A stretch of DNA of 64,000 bases from Riptortus pedestris (taxonomy: Eukaryota; Arthropoda; Insecta; Hemiptera; Alydidae). The translations under genes and the position numbers were made by a program. The stretch is taken from assembly GCA_019009955.1 (NCBI GenBank), contig CM032232.1:137697501-137761500 (forward strand), read 5' to 3'. Numbering within the stretch: the first letter of the stretch is position 1; each line of letters opens with the position of its first letter. Shown here piece by piece: positions 24,080 through 35,074 of this stretch. The notes under the pieces are model-generated. The model did no database searches. It saw only the letters and a list, made by a program, of their open reading frames with translations, and was not told the DNA's origin.

Positions 24080-25012
24080 ACATTTTTTTTGAGCCCAACT
24101 TATTCTAGTGATATTAAGGATGGGAAGGATTTCTGAAACTTAGTTAAATCTTTCAAGAAAAAATTTAGTTATAATGTTGGAGATATAAGAGCCAAAGAAT
24201 GGATAGATTACTTTTGTAAGTTATTAAATCCTGAAATAAAATCTAGCCCTTTTATGTATGCACCACCCCTGATTCATAATGATATTCTGGATGCTCCCTT
24301 TGAGTTCAGTGAACTGTGGTCAGTATTATGTAGAGCTAAAAGTGGGAAGGCACCTGGATTTGATAAAATCCTTGTTGAATTTTATAAAAACTGTCCTGAA
24401 ATGTCTTAGAAAAAATCCTAGAAACGTTTAATTACATCTATGACACAGGAGACATTCCAGGTTCTTTTAAAAAATCCATAATATTCCCTTTGGTTAAATA
24501 AGGAAATAAAAATGATACAAGCAGCTATCGAGGTATAAGTTTCATGGAGAGTATTACCAAATTATTCACTGGACTGCTGCAGCAGAGACTAAAACAATGG
24601 GAATGGGAATACTATAACAAAATATTGAAGGAAAACCAGGCCGGTTTCAGAAAATCATATTCGACAGTGGATTATCTATTTACATTATTTAACATAATTT
24701 AAATATAAACTGCCCCCAAAAGGAAAAAAACTATACTGCTTTTTTGTCGACTTCAAGTCTGCATTTGACTCGCCTGACAGAAGAGCATTGTTTTATAAGT
24801 GTTAACTATAGGACTCTCATCAAAATTTATAAATATTTTACAAGCTTTATATAAAAACACTAAGTCTGGAAGTGTGGACAGACAAAGGAGTTACTCAATA
24901 CTTTGAAACAATCTTTGGTTTATTGCAGGGATGTTTAATGTCACCTGATTTATGTATATACTATATTAATGGTATTCCAGATTTTTTAGAAAGAAGTTTC
25001 ACTCTCCTTTTT
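24080..25012 (+). pseudogene. Non-LTR retrotransposon reverse transcriptase, decayed
   Basis: A reverse transcriptase domain read across several frames. From the N-terminal side: DIRAKEWIDYFCKLLNP; the RT-1 region SGKAPGFDKILVEFYKN (near 24340-24395); PGSFKKSIIFPLVK then NDTSSYRGISFMESITK; ENQAGFRKSYSTVDYLFTL (near 24635-24690); the catalytic-A block FFVDFKSAFDS (near 24740-24770); and a GLLQGCLMSP block (near 24915). The FADD motif is missing because the element is cut near 25012. There are multiple stops, such as TGA for a Trp near 24134 and TAG near 24408. The endonuclease and 3' end are absent. The RT blocks resemble jockey/L2-type LINEs, but the clade is not assigned. Confidence 0.85.
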
Positions 25013-25044
25013 CCCATGGCCTTGACAAGACTTTTGTTCTCACT

Positions 25045-25720
25045 TACTCATTTATAACTTCCATGTTGGTTTTTATTAGTCCAACTTCTTTTAGTGATTC
25101 TGCGCCAGATCCACATTTCCATTGCTTCCAACCTATTATATTCCCTTTTGTGAAGAGTCCAACTTTCGTTCCAGTAAAGCAGTACACTCCATACAAATGA
25201 CTTAGCAAACAATTTTTTGGTATCCATGCGCATATGCTTATTAGTTAAAATGTTTATTTTTTTACTTCAAAAGACTTGTTTAGCAAGTGCTATTCTGCTA
25301 TCGACTTCAGCTCCACTGACATTGTGTTCAGTGATGATCCTCCCTCGATAACAAAACTCCTTCACTTCTTCAAGTATAATGTTTCCAATTCTAATATTTA
25401 CATTTCCTTGGCTTCCTCTCTTTTTTGCAACCAAAGCTTTTGTGTTACGAGCATTTAGTTTTTGTTTAAACTGATCAAGGGCGCCCTATATGACTTGCAG
25501 CATTCTATTAATTTCTACTTCAGACTTTGTCACCATTGCAATATCATCTGCAATTCTGATGCAATGAGTTGATTTACCGTAAATCCGTATGCCCTCCGTA
25601 GTTTCTTTAACTTTCATTATTTCCTCTTCAATAAACATATTGATCACTTAAGATGACAGAGGGCATCCTTGACTTACACCTTTCTTAATTTTAGCTTACC
25701 TTTCACATTCATTTATAATT
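25045..25720 (-). pseudogene. Non-LTR retrotransposon reverse transcriptase, 3' half, opposite strand
   Basis: Minus-strand translation gives GVSQGCPLS near 25675-25650 followed by a stop, then MFIEEE, GIRIYGKSTHCIRIADDIAM (the catalytic DD of RT near 25555), VTKSEVEINRM, EEVKEFCYRGRIITEHNVSG, DSRIALAKQVF, and a C-terminal SFVWSVLLYWNESWTL with RLEAMEMWIWRRI. This order of blocks is that of RTE-like endonuclease/RT proteins. It is truncated at the 3' end near 25045, where it abuts the plus-strand LINE remnant. It has at least one stop and small frame changes, so it is inactive. Confidence 0.85.
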
Positions 25721-26192
25721 TGTGTACACACTAATTTTTGTAAAAACTTCAAATTAACCTTCTGTTTTTCCAATCTATTCCTATTTTACGCATGCGTATA
25801 ATACAATTAATGTATATAATTTGAAATCTTTTGTTGTCAACCACAGACTTAATTTGTATGTTGAATATTGTATATTTCAATTTTGTGTAGGTATGAGAAT
25901 ATTTTGTTAATGTGTGGGCTACGTTCCATCAGAAGTTCTTGTAAGTCGTAGGGGAAGCCCTGGTGATGTCGTATGCGGCATTCTGTCTGTATATGTCTTA
26001 TCGTAAAATAAATAACACAAATGTTATCTATTTTGGTTTAATTAATAACCTCTTGAAGAGTCGAGAGTTGTGAGCCATGTATTTCTTACAATAAACGAAT
26101 CGGTCATACTAGTATTAATGTGATTGAAGATCTTCCCATTCATTAAAGGTGGATTTGAAGTCATCTAACATAATATATTGTTTGTTGTCCAG
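25721..26192 (+). other. Probable intron upstream of the EGF exon
   Basis: No repeat words were recognised. It ends in a T-rich tract and CAG ('ttgtttgttgtccag'), a usable splice acceptor. Confidence 0.5.
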
Positions 26193-26291
26193 GCTGTGAT
26201 GGGGAAGGCGAGTGTTCGACCCAGTGCCGATTCGACGGGAGAGATGAAAACATTTGTAACTGCGACGAGAATGGAGTTCGAATAGATGGAG
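26193..26291 (+). CDS. Single EGF-like exon of a host gene (99 nt)
   Basis: Preceded by 'ttgtttgttgtccag' and followed by 'gtaagag', both good splice sites. The exon starts with two bases finishing a codon and ends with one base, so both introns are phase 1, as is usual for shuffled extracellular modules. The 32 complete codons are stop-free and start CDGEGECSTQCRF; they carry five cysteines spaced C-x5-C-x3-C-x9-C-x1-C. The C-x1-C pair (ICNCDENG) matches cysteines 4 and 5 of EGF domains, and the sixth would lie in the next exon. It would fold outside the cell in a secreted or membrane protein, and the parent gene is not recognised. It is markedly GC-richer than its surroundings. No partner exon was seen elsewhere, so it belongs to a gene with very large introns, or is a relic of one. 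Confidence 0.75.
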
Positions 26292-26539
26292 GTAAGAGAA
26301 GCTAACTGCAATCATATATTATTTAACTTGTAAACTAATATTATTTATTTCTAAGGTACAATGAAAAATGTGGGTTTTTTTTATCTCCTGTTTTTTTGCC
26401 AGTTGTGTGTGCAGAGAGATAAGCCCCTTATTCTATACCTCGGTATCATTTGAAGGATGAGTTGTTCTAATCTAGGAAATTTAAAAGTTTGGAACAGCGA
26501 TGAATTAAAATGGGAAATCAGACAAACCATAGAGATTTA

Positions 26540-26579
<40 letters not shown>

Positions 26580-26690
26580 TTGTGTGTGTTTCTAATGAGA
26601 TTGGTTATATACGTACAACTTTTGGGCCCGGCGGAGATATTGTTATTTATAATTTTTAACAGACCACATTTTTGAAGTTGTATTTCAAAT
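26292..26690 (+). other. Probable intron downstream of the EGF exon, with (GT)n at 26545-26571
   Basis: AT-rich, no coding signature. The GT run is interrupted by 'gcgcgcg'. Confidence 0.5.
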
Positions 26691-26699
26691 GAACCTTTT

Positions 26700-27262
26700 T
26701 TCCCTGATTTTAACCACCTATGGTTGTACACATGGCGCGATTTTCCAAAATTTTCTTTATACGTCCATCGATCCTACCCAGGGGATATGATGAAAATGAG
26801 GCCAGTTCAAACTCGTTATTTAAAAGTTTTATGAATGGCTGAAAGCGTGACAGTAGGGGAGGGGGGGTTAGAGTAGAGGATTTTGAAAGTTCAAAATATC
26901 TCCGTATTATTCGTTGGATCGAAAAATTGCATAGAATCAATCTTATTGAAAATTTAATGCAATATAAATACCGTTATACACATTTTTTCTCTATTTCGAT
27001 TTTTAACCTAGATATTTCCATATTTCTGTTTTCAGTCATACCCCAACTCTGACTCATGTCGCATTATGAATAAGGTGTTATATCTGGAACCACTTCATTT
27101 AAAGATTAAATACCTCATATGGTTTTCATTGAACATTCACTTTGTGAGATACATGCAAATACGTTGTTTTATGTCGTCAAAACTTAAGAATTTTCTTTTA
27201 TTACTCGAAAATGTTTATTTGATCCATACCATACTCGATCTTTTCAGTCATCACAATAGACT
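26700..27262 (-). repeat. Rep-A copy, minus, old long form
   Basis: Begins 'accacctatggttgtacaca' / 'ggcgcgattttcc', runs through 'tgaaagttcaaaatatctcc' and the core. It ends in the 'ctcgaaaatgtttatttgat' module. It lacks the (TA)n, having 'ttcaaactcgttatttaaaa' at that point. Confidence 0.75.
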
Positions 27263-27284
27263 ATAAACATTTGTTTCTTTACTC

Positions 27285-29395
27285 ATCGTCCCCTTCAACT
27301 CATCGTCCCCTCCAACTCATCGTCCCCTTCTACTCATCGTCCCCTTCTACTCATCGTCCCCTTCATCTCATCGTCCCTTCTACTCATCGTCCCCTCTACG
27401 CAACTCATCGTCCCCTTTCTACTCATCGTCCCCTTCTACTCATCGTCCCCTCCTACTCAGCGTCCCCTTCTACTCATAGTCCCTTCTACTCATCTTCCCC
27501 TTCTACTCATCGTCCCCTCTACTCATCGTCCCCTTCTACTCATCGTCCCCTTCTACTCATCGTCCCCTTCAACTCATCGTCCCCTTCAATCATCGTCCCT
27601 TCAACTCATCGTCCCTTCTACTCATCGTCCCTTCTACTCATCGTCCCCTTCTACTCATCGTCCCCTTCTACTCATCGTCCCCTTCTCTACTCATCGTCCC
27701 CTTCTACTCATCGGCCCCTTCTGCTCATCGTCCCTTCTACTCATCGTCCCCTTCTACACATCGTCCCCTTCAACTCATCGTCCCCTTCTACTCATCGTCC
27801 CCTTCTACTCATCGTCCCCTTCAACTCATCGTCCCCTTCTACTCATCGTCCCCTTCTACTCATCGTCCACCCTTATCAACTCATCGTCCCCTCTACTCAT
27901 CGACCCCTTCTACTCATCGTCCCCCTCATCGTCCCCTTCTACTCATCGTCCCCTTCTACTCATCGTCCCCTTTACGCATCGTCCCCTTCTACTCATCGTC
28001 CCCTTCTACTCATCGTCCCCTTCTACTCATCGTCCCCTCAACTCAGCGTCCCCTCTACTCATCGTCCCCTTCTACTCATCGCCCCTCAACTCATCGTCCC
28101 CTTCTACTCATCGGCCCTTCTACTCATCGTCCCCTTCTACTCATCGTCCCCTTCTACTCATCGGCCCCTTCTACTCATCGTCCCCTCTACTCATCGTCCC
28201 CTCTACTCATCGTTCCCTCTACTCATCGTCCCCTTCTACTCATCGTCCCCTCTGACTCATCGTCCCCTTCTACTCATCGTCCCTCTACTCACGTCCCCTT
28301 CTACTCATCGTCCCCTCTACTCATCGTCCCCTTCTACTCATCGTCCCCCTTCTACTCATCGTCCCCTTCTACTCATCGTCCCCTTCAACTCATCGTCCCC
28401 CTCTACTCATCGTCCCCTTCTACTCATCGTCCCCTTCTACTCATCGTCCCCTTCTACTCATCGTCCCCCTCTACTCATCGTCCCCTTCTACTCATCGTCC
28501 CCCCCCTCAACTCATCGTCCCTTCTTTCATCGTCCCTCCCTTACTCATCGTCCCCTTCTACTCATCGTCCCCTTCTACTCACCGTCCCCTTCTACTCATC
28601 GTCCCCTTTACTCCATCGTCCCCCTTCTACTCATCGTCCCTTCTACTCATCGTTCCCCTTCTACTCATCGTCCCCTTCTAACTCATCGTCCCTCCTCAAC
28701 TCATCGTCCCCTCTACTCATCGTCCCCTCTACTCATCGTCCCTATATTCTACTCATCGTCCCCTTCTACTCATCGTCCCTTCTTATCATCGTCCCCTTCT
28801 ACTTCATCGTCCCCTCTACTCATCGTCCCCTTCTACTCATCGTCCCCTTCTACTCATCGTCCCCTTCTACTCATCGTCCCCTTTACTCATCGTCCCCTCC
28901 TACTCATCGTCCCCTTTACTCATCGTCCCCTTCTACTCATCGTCCCCTTCTACTCATCGTCCCATCTACTCATCGTCCCCTTACGCATCGTCCCCTCTAC
29001 TCATCGTCCCTTCTACTCATCGTCCCCTTCTACTTATCGGTCCCCTTATACTCATCGTCCCTTCTACTCATCGTCCCCTTCTAATCATCGTCCCCTTTAC
29101 TCATCGTCCCTTCTAACTCAATGGTCCCCTCTACTCATCGTCCCTTCTACTCATCGTCCCCCTCTACTCATCGTCCCCTTCAACTCATCGTCCCCTTCTA
29201 CTCAGCGTCCCCCCTCTACTAATCATCGTCCCCTTCTACTCATCGTCCATTCTACTCATCGTCCCCTTCTACTCATCGTCCCCTTCTTATCATCGTCCCC
29301 TTCTACTCATCGTCCCCTTCTACTCATCGTCCCCTTACTACTCCGTCACCTTCTACTCATCGTCCCCCTCTACTCATCGTCCCCTTCTACACATT
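27285..29395. repeat. 2.1-kb minisatellite, 17-bp unit
   Basis: About 125 tandem copies of CTACTCATCGTCCCCTT with 15-19 bp length variants, base changes (aactcatc, gcatcg, cggcccc) and no other sequence between. Since 17 is not a multiple of 3, every unit is read in all frames. The unit has no stop on the plus strand, so a 714-codon frame (27271-29415) is open by composition, with a 17-residue period. It is not a protein gene. Confidence 0.97.
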
Positions 29396-29439
29396 GGTTG
29401 TTTACATGCATGTAAGAATATGTGGTGAAATAGGACCAC

Positions 29440-29503
29440 AATCGTGTTTTACCAGCACATTGGAAATCTGCTTTGTTTACGCAGCCCCTGTGGACTTTTA
29501 GAC
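29440..29503 (-). repeat. Rep-A 5'-end fragment
   Basis: 'ttggaaatctgctttgttta' followed by 'cgcagcccctgtggac', directly after the minisatellite. Confidence 0.65.
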
Positions 29504-30035
29504 ATGTCCTCCTAGGCATGATTCATAAAAATTTGGAGGCATTTTTATACATTCGTGTCATGAGTACAACATCTATAGGTGATTTCCCATATTGGAAAAG
29601 GGCTAGAAGTCCACCACTCAAGTGCTACGTAGACTATGCATATTTCCCACGTGTGCCACTTTTTTGCATTTATCTCAAAAAGTAAAAGTTCAACGAGAAC
29701 AATATTCGGTATTTATGCTTCAAATGATTCATAATATAACAGCTTGTTGTTAACATGACATGACTAGGAGAAGGAGATTATTAAAGGCCTAAAACTATAA
29801 GTACATAAATATCGGTTATTAACGAAGATAGTGAAAATACGTACATAAAACATTTTTAGAACATAACATTTGGAATAAGAATGGTTTTATACAATTTTTA
29901 TACAATTTTTTGATCCGACGCATAATAACGGATATATTAAGAATTTTCAAAGTTCCTTCCGTCTGGCCCCCTCCTCTCCCACTGTCCACTGCTTTCAGCC
30001 ATTAACGAACTTGTTCCTTCATATTACATAAGGGA
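29504..30035 (+). repeat. Old Rep-A fragments
   Basis: A 3'-end piece ('cctcctaggcatg', 'cgtgtcatgagtacaac') is followed by a long-form 5' module ('caacgagaacaatattcggt', 'aacatgacatgactagg') and core words up to 'tttcagccattaacgaactt'. Confidence 0.6.
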
Positions 30036-30539
30036 AAAAGAGGAAAATTCACAGAGATAACTACAAAAGTCGTGTAAAGTTTAGAATAGCCAATTCAAAG
30101 GCTGGATCGGTTCAGTTACTGGAAATGCTGCTTGTTGTCTCCTGTGAAGAGGAACATGTGAATGCAGGAATAAGAGGAGATGGAAAATGGGGAAAGATGC
30201 CCCCCACATATCCCCCCCTCCCAGTAGAAGAGATCCTGAAGGAAAATAGATTTCCCGCTATTTCCATCTGAGACTGGCTGCTTCTCTTTTCCCGGGAAAA
30301 TAGTCTATTTGTCATGGCTCCCGAAACTCGGCTCACATTCCCCATTCGTTGTCCGTCAGGGGGGATTGGCGCTCTTGAAAAATAGGATTATTTGGAAGAA
30401 AACCAAATTAGATTTCCAGTTATAGCGCTGTCTGAGCGCAGTTTCTATAATTTCCAGCGGGAAACACTTTTTACCCGCCTTATACCTGTCAAATAACTAC
30501 AATGCAAGAAGGCATTGTAGGCTGTAAGCAATTAAGGTG
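30036..30539. other. Unassigned, relatively GC-rich stretch
   Basis: Carries a 77-codon minus-strand frame (30112-30345) with no recognised motif. No repeat words. It could be single-copy intron DNA. Confidence 0.35.
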
Positions 30540-30597
30540 AAGATAACCTGGTTCATGATATAACAACTTATTGCTAATATGACAAGAAAAAGAAAAG

Positions 30598-31081
30598 GTC
30601 CGTCACGCAGGGGCTGCGTAAACTAAGCAGATTTCCCACGTGAAGTTTTAAAATAGAGAAATCCGCCTAATAACAACAGTAGTAGTAGGGAATCTCTAAA
30701 TCTATTCACGAGGGACGAATAGTTACCGAAACGGCCCGCACTAGCTCTCGGCGGAGGGTCCCGAACATAGCCGACTCCTGCCGACCATACACATGCATAC
30801 AAATGCAAATATCTCGGTTAATATTCAAGATACAGAATAAATGTATAGAACAAAATTTACAGTAAATTTAATTTGCAATAAGATTGATTCTATACAATTT
30901 TTCGATCCGACGTATAATAACACAGATATTTCGAATTTTCAAAAATCCCCCCTCTAAACCTCCCCTCCCACTGGTCCGATTTCAGCCATTAACGAACTTG
31001 ATCTCTCTTTTTACGTAAAACGCTTAAATATGAAGTTTGGTAACGATCAAACAAAAATTGCGACCGCTAGAGCGTTAACAG

Positions 31082-31141
<60 letters not shown>

Positions 31142-31254
31142 GAACGGACCTCATTTTCGTCATCTCCTGGGTAGGATCGATGGACATTTGAAGAAATTTT
31201 TCGAAACTCATGAGTACGACCTCAATAGCTGATTTCCCTTAAGGGAAATCTGCT
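30598..31254 (+). repeat. Rep-A copy, short form (657 bp), complete
   Basis: Has all landmarks: GTCCGTCACGCAGGGG, AGCAGATTTCCC, 'gaatctctaaatctattcac', the core, 'gcgaccgctagagcgttaac', an uninterrupted (TA)n (31086-31135) and the perfect palindrome GATTTCCCTTAAGGGAAATC at about 31230-31249, then TGCT. It is nested in an older copy that brackets it (30540-30597 and 31255 onward). Confidence 0.92.
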
Positions 31255-31517
31255 AAAACGTCTATATCTCGACTAATAATCAAGATAATAAAAAAAACGT
31301 GTTTAACAAAATTTAAAGAACATTACATTTGCAATAAGATTGGTTCTATACACTTTTTCGATCCGAGGAATAATAACGGAGATATTTCTAATTTTCGAAT
31401 TTACTCCCTCTATCCCCGCCTCACACCTAACGGATTTCAGCCATTAACGAACTTGGTCTTTAATTTACATAAAAAAAAGTTTAAATATCAAGTTAGGTAA
31501 CAATTTAACATAGATAT
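31255..31517 (+). repeat. Older Rep-A copy, left of LTR insertion
   Basis: 'gtctatatctcgactaataa' through 'cagccattaacgaacttggt' to 'gtttaaatatcaagttaggt', broken by the LTR. Its continuation is at 32103. Confidence 0.75.
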
Positions 31518-32102
31518 TGTTATGTTTATTACAAAATCAGTAATAAACGTTATTTATTAGAGTTCTTTTGGATTAAAAAATGAAACGCACACAAGCTTCA
31601 GAGTATTTATCACTGCAAAATTTATTTAACAATGCACTGCACACTTAGTTAATTATTCTTAACTACTACTCACAGTATGCACTGATAGCTTCACTGTCCT
31701 TGTTATTACACAGTCCAATAACTCACTCACGATCACTGAAGTTCACAGAAACACGGCACTGCACTGTCTTATACACGGCACTGTTCTTTACAGAGCCACA
31801 ACACAACACTGTTCTTCACATAAAACACTTTACCGCACTACAACAAGTCGCACTTATGATCACTTGAAGTCAGCTGAGAACAAGCTAACTCTTGGGCTGA
31901 GCAGAACGCTTTTATAGAGGATCGGCGAAATCAAAGAAAACCGCATCGAAGGAACTAGACGCGTGGTCTAGAACAGTCCCGGCCAAAGTAGATACTTCGG
32001 GCGCCAATAGTCCTTCCTTGGTCTGCTCCTTTCATCTCCATCGTACTTCCTAAATACGTGACTATCTCTGTTAAATCTTTCTTGTACGTCGTTTTCGTAA
32101 CA
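31518..32102 (-). mobile_element. Solo LTR (585 bp) of a retrotransposon
   Basis: On the minus strand it runs TGTTACG...CATAACA, so it has TG/CA ends with a short TGTTA/TAACA inverted repeat. A TATA box, TATAAAAG, lies at about 31910-31917 and an AATAAA signal at about 31553-31558, in the right order for U3-R-U5. It interrupts a Rep-A copy. No internal region or second LTR lies next to it. The flanks do not show a clear 5-bp duplication. It shares sequence with the LTR at 54855-55952. Confidence 0.75.
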
Positions 32103-32170
32103 ATGTATATATATTTTTGAGCGGACCTCATTTTCGTCATCTTCTAGGTAGGATCGATGGACATTGAATG
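32103..32170 (+). repeat. Older Rep-A copy, right of LTR insertion
   Basis: 'tatatttttgagcggacctc' and 'cttctaggtaggatcgatgg' continue the copy interrupted at 31517. Confidence 0.75.
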
Positions 32171-32244
32171 TAGCTTCTGATCAAGTCGATGGAGCCGACA
32201 GCGATATTAGCCAATGCTGTATTCGGCGAGTTAAAGGATCTTAA

Positions 32245-32385
32245 TGCCTTATAGTTGATTTCCCATATGGTAAATCAGCTATTGAGGTTGTTCTCATGAT
32301 GGGAGTTATGAAATATTTCATCAAATATCCATCGACCCTACCTAAATTAGGTCCGTTCAAAATTGTATATATATTTTTATATTCA
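32245..32385 (-). repeat. Rep-A 3'-end fragment
   Basis: Degenerate palindrome 'gatttcccatatggtaaatc', then 'tattgaggttgttctcatga', 'tccatcgaccctacc' and 'ggtccgttcaaaattgtata'. Confidence 0.75.
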
Positions 32386-32389
32386 TTAG

Positions 32390-32882
32390 ATTTATAAGCA
32401 GACCAATCTTATTGCTGAATGTTTGTTGAGCCATAAGATTAGAAAAATAAAAGTTTCTTCATAAATCATTTATTTTATCCCCGATGCGTTTCATGTGTCC
32501 ACCACTCCTTCTCAAAAGGTTCTACCTTGTAGCTACATAAAAGGTTTCGTTCTACACACAGCCATCAGCTCTATTAAAAAAAAAATCATCTTTATACTAT
32601 AATATATGGAATGTATTGAATAATATAGTTGTCCCTATAAATATAATTGGCTAAAGACATTTTAGCACTTCGTTATTAATCAAATCAATTAAGCGAGGCA
32701 GTTATAGTAATCTAACCTACTTCAATTTAAATCATAACTACTTAGGCCTATCTACAACCGACAATTTCGCATTTAATTTTAATTAGTCTAATTGATATTA
32801 ATTAATTATACTGGGTTGGGGATGACAAATGGTTATATGAAGAAGTTATTATTTTTCCGGTCTTATGACTGAAGAAACATTG

Positions 32883-32885
<3 letters not shown>
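32390..32885. other. Unassigned AT-rich stretch
   Basis: No family or coding signature was recognised. Confidence 0.35.

Positions 32886-32888
<3 letters not shown>

Positions 32889-32967
<79 letters not shown>
32889..32967. repeat. (TA)n(TG)n microsatellite
   Basis: A short TA block followed by about 70 bp of TG. It is followed by a Rep-A-derived 'gttcgttaacggctgaattc' segment, so it again sits at the position of the Rep-A internal tract. Confidence 0.9.
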
Positions 32968-32969
<2 letters not shown>

Positions 32970-33072
32970 CGCGCGCTTGACTTTTAGTATCTTTATCAAA
33001 ATGTTCGTTAACGGCTGAATTCGGTTTAGAGGGAAGGGGGCTCGGATGCAAATATAATCAATAAATAAAAAA

Positions 33073-33855
33073 GTCAGTAACGCAGGGGCTGCGTAAACTA
33101 AACAGATTTCCCTCGCGAAGTTTAATAATAGATGAACAAGACCACCGGTAACACAACACAACCATGAATATTATGTGAATAAATACAAACGATAATAAGA
33201 ATCCTCCCGACGGAAAGCATCTGAAATGTAAAAAACAGTTCTGCCAACTTCTTAGCGGAAAGAAAAACAATTACTGTAATATATCTGAAATATAACGTAT
33301 TAATTTGATTGAAAACTATTTACTATATCTAGTACTATAATTTATAATGAATCAGAATAATTTTTATCTCAATGAATCAAATTTTAGTAGTCAATAAACT
33401 TAAGGTGGGCCCCCTCCCATTCTGGTTGGTCACCAGAACATATTTGCATGCATCTCATATAATAAATGTCTCTTGAAAACAATATTTGGTATTTAAGCTT
33501 CGAATGATGTGGTTTATTACTTAACCGAGTATTGTTTATGTAACATGAGTAGAAGTGGGGGTTTGCAGGAGGCTGAAAACTGAAAAAAGCAAATATCTCG
33601 GTTAATATTCAAGATAGAGAATAAATGTATATAGCACTATTTATAGCGCATTTTATTTGCTATAAGATTGATTATGTACATTTCTTTGATCCGACTTATA
33701 GTAACGAATTTTCAAAAATTCCCTCCTCCCACTTGTCCGATTTCAGCCGATAACGAAAGTGATTTGTCTTTTTTCATAATACATTTAAATATCGAATTTG
33801 GAAACGATCAAACAAAAATTGGGAACGCTAGAAAGTAAACAGACACAGACACACT

Positions 33856-33891
<36 letters not shown>

Positions 33892-33914
33892 ATTTCCCTT
33901 AAGAGAAATCTGCT
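33073..33914 (+). repeat. Rep-A copy, long form (~842 bp)
   Basis: Starts 'gtcagtaacgcaggggctgc' and has the long middle ('gaaagaaaaacaattactg', 'atgaatcagaataattttt'). Its internal tract has become (CA)n (33850-33881) instead of (TA)n, and the 3' region between the tract and the palindrome is deleted. Confidence 0.85.
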
Positions 33915-34589
33915 TAAAAAAATAGTAATTGTTCTTAAGCCAAATTAACTGTTGCAGTGACAACAATCTTCTATGACAGTTTAAAATAACATCCTCATTT
34001 AATGTTTAATAGTCACTTTAATTATTTCATTTAACTAGAAATGACAAATAGAGTGATAGTACAGTATTTAATTAAAGTGAAAACTCATTTAATGAACCCC
34101 CCTAAACTCGTTTCTTTATTATTGCTCGCTGTCCTTATTAAATGAGGGGGTTTTTCCGCCATAATGAAACATTGAATATTACTTCGGGAAACATGATATC
34201 TTTTGGGAAGAAAATGAAAACCACTGGCTTAAATTAGCCGGCGGACTTGAAAGGAAGTTTTCTTACTGAAAAGGACTTCATGGACTTTATTAAAATAAAT
34301 GGGAACCTTGACGAACTTGATTGCAATCTTCAAAAGCTTTCCGTGGATTAAGTTTCCACATCATTTTATATCAATGTATAAACTTTATTATGGGACGATA
34401 TGAGGTCGAGCTCAGTCTCCATACTCCTCTACCTCACCCCCTTTTTCTAAGAATTTTCTCCAATTTAGATGTAATTTTAAATTACGGAGAGTTTGTTTAA
34501 TTTTTTCCAATTTCGTGAGGTTGTCGCAATAGAACGTGCAATGTTAACTCATATTTTCAGGAAAATGTGGGCGGAATGAAGATACAAAA
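33915..34589. other. Unassigned stretch
   Basis: No repeat words or exon signature were recognised. Confidence 0.35.
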
Positions 34590-35074
34590 GTCCGTCAGGA
34601 AGGGGCTGCGTAAACAGAGCAGATTTCTCTCCTGAAGTTTAACAATAGGTAATCTACATACCGGTAACACAACACCATCTTGAATATGGGGGGGGGGAGG
34701 CATCAACAGAACGTATTTGCATATATCTCACAAAGTAAAAGGTTAGAAGGCAAGAACGGAGAAAGGTTAGGTTACACGAGTGCCGAACAGTTACGGAAAC
34801 GGCCGAACTAATCCGGAAACTTCCGACAATAGCCGCACACACACTTAATAAAAATGCAAATATCTCGGTTAATATTCAAGATAGAGAATAAATGTATATA
34901 ACATTATTTATAGTAAATTTAATTTGCAATGAGATTAGTACTATATAATTTTTCGATACAACGTACAGTAACGGAGATATATCGAATTTTCAAAAATCCC
35001 CCACACTAACCCCCCCCCTCTCACTAGTCCGATTTCAGCCATTAACGAACTTGATCTTTAAATACCGAGTTTGT
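34590..35074 (+). repeat. Rep-A copy interrupted by a Helitron-like element (5' part)
   Basis: From GTCCGTCAGG through the core to 'cattaacgaacttgatcttt' and 'aaataccgagttt'. The 3' part resumes at 36032. Confidence 0.8.

Noticed and set aside
26115..26315. 66-codon minus-strand frame
   Set aside because: Antisense shadow of the EGF exon; the plus strand has the splice sites, phase pattern and cysteine spacing.
27271..29415. 714-codon open reading frame rich in Ser, Pro, His and Arg
   Set aside because: It coincides exactly with the 17-bp minisatellite. The period is 17 residues, all plus frames stay open, and frame is not maintained across unit-length changes. A compositional artefact.
31512..32108. 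Target-site duplication for the solo LTR
   Set aside because: Flanking bases (gatat / atgta) do not match at 4-6 bp. The LTR call rests on ends, TATA box, poly(A) signal and the related copy instead.
33057..33270. Minus-strand frame overlapping a Rep-A 5' end
   Set aside because: It crosses the Rep-A terminus and long-form middle and is broken in other copies of the same segment.
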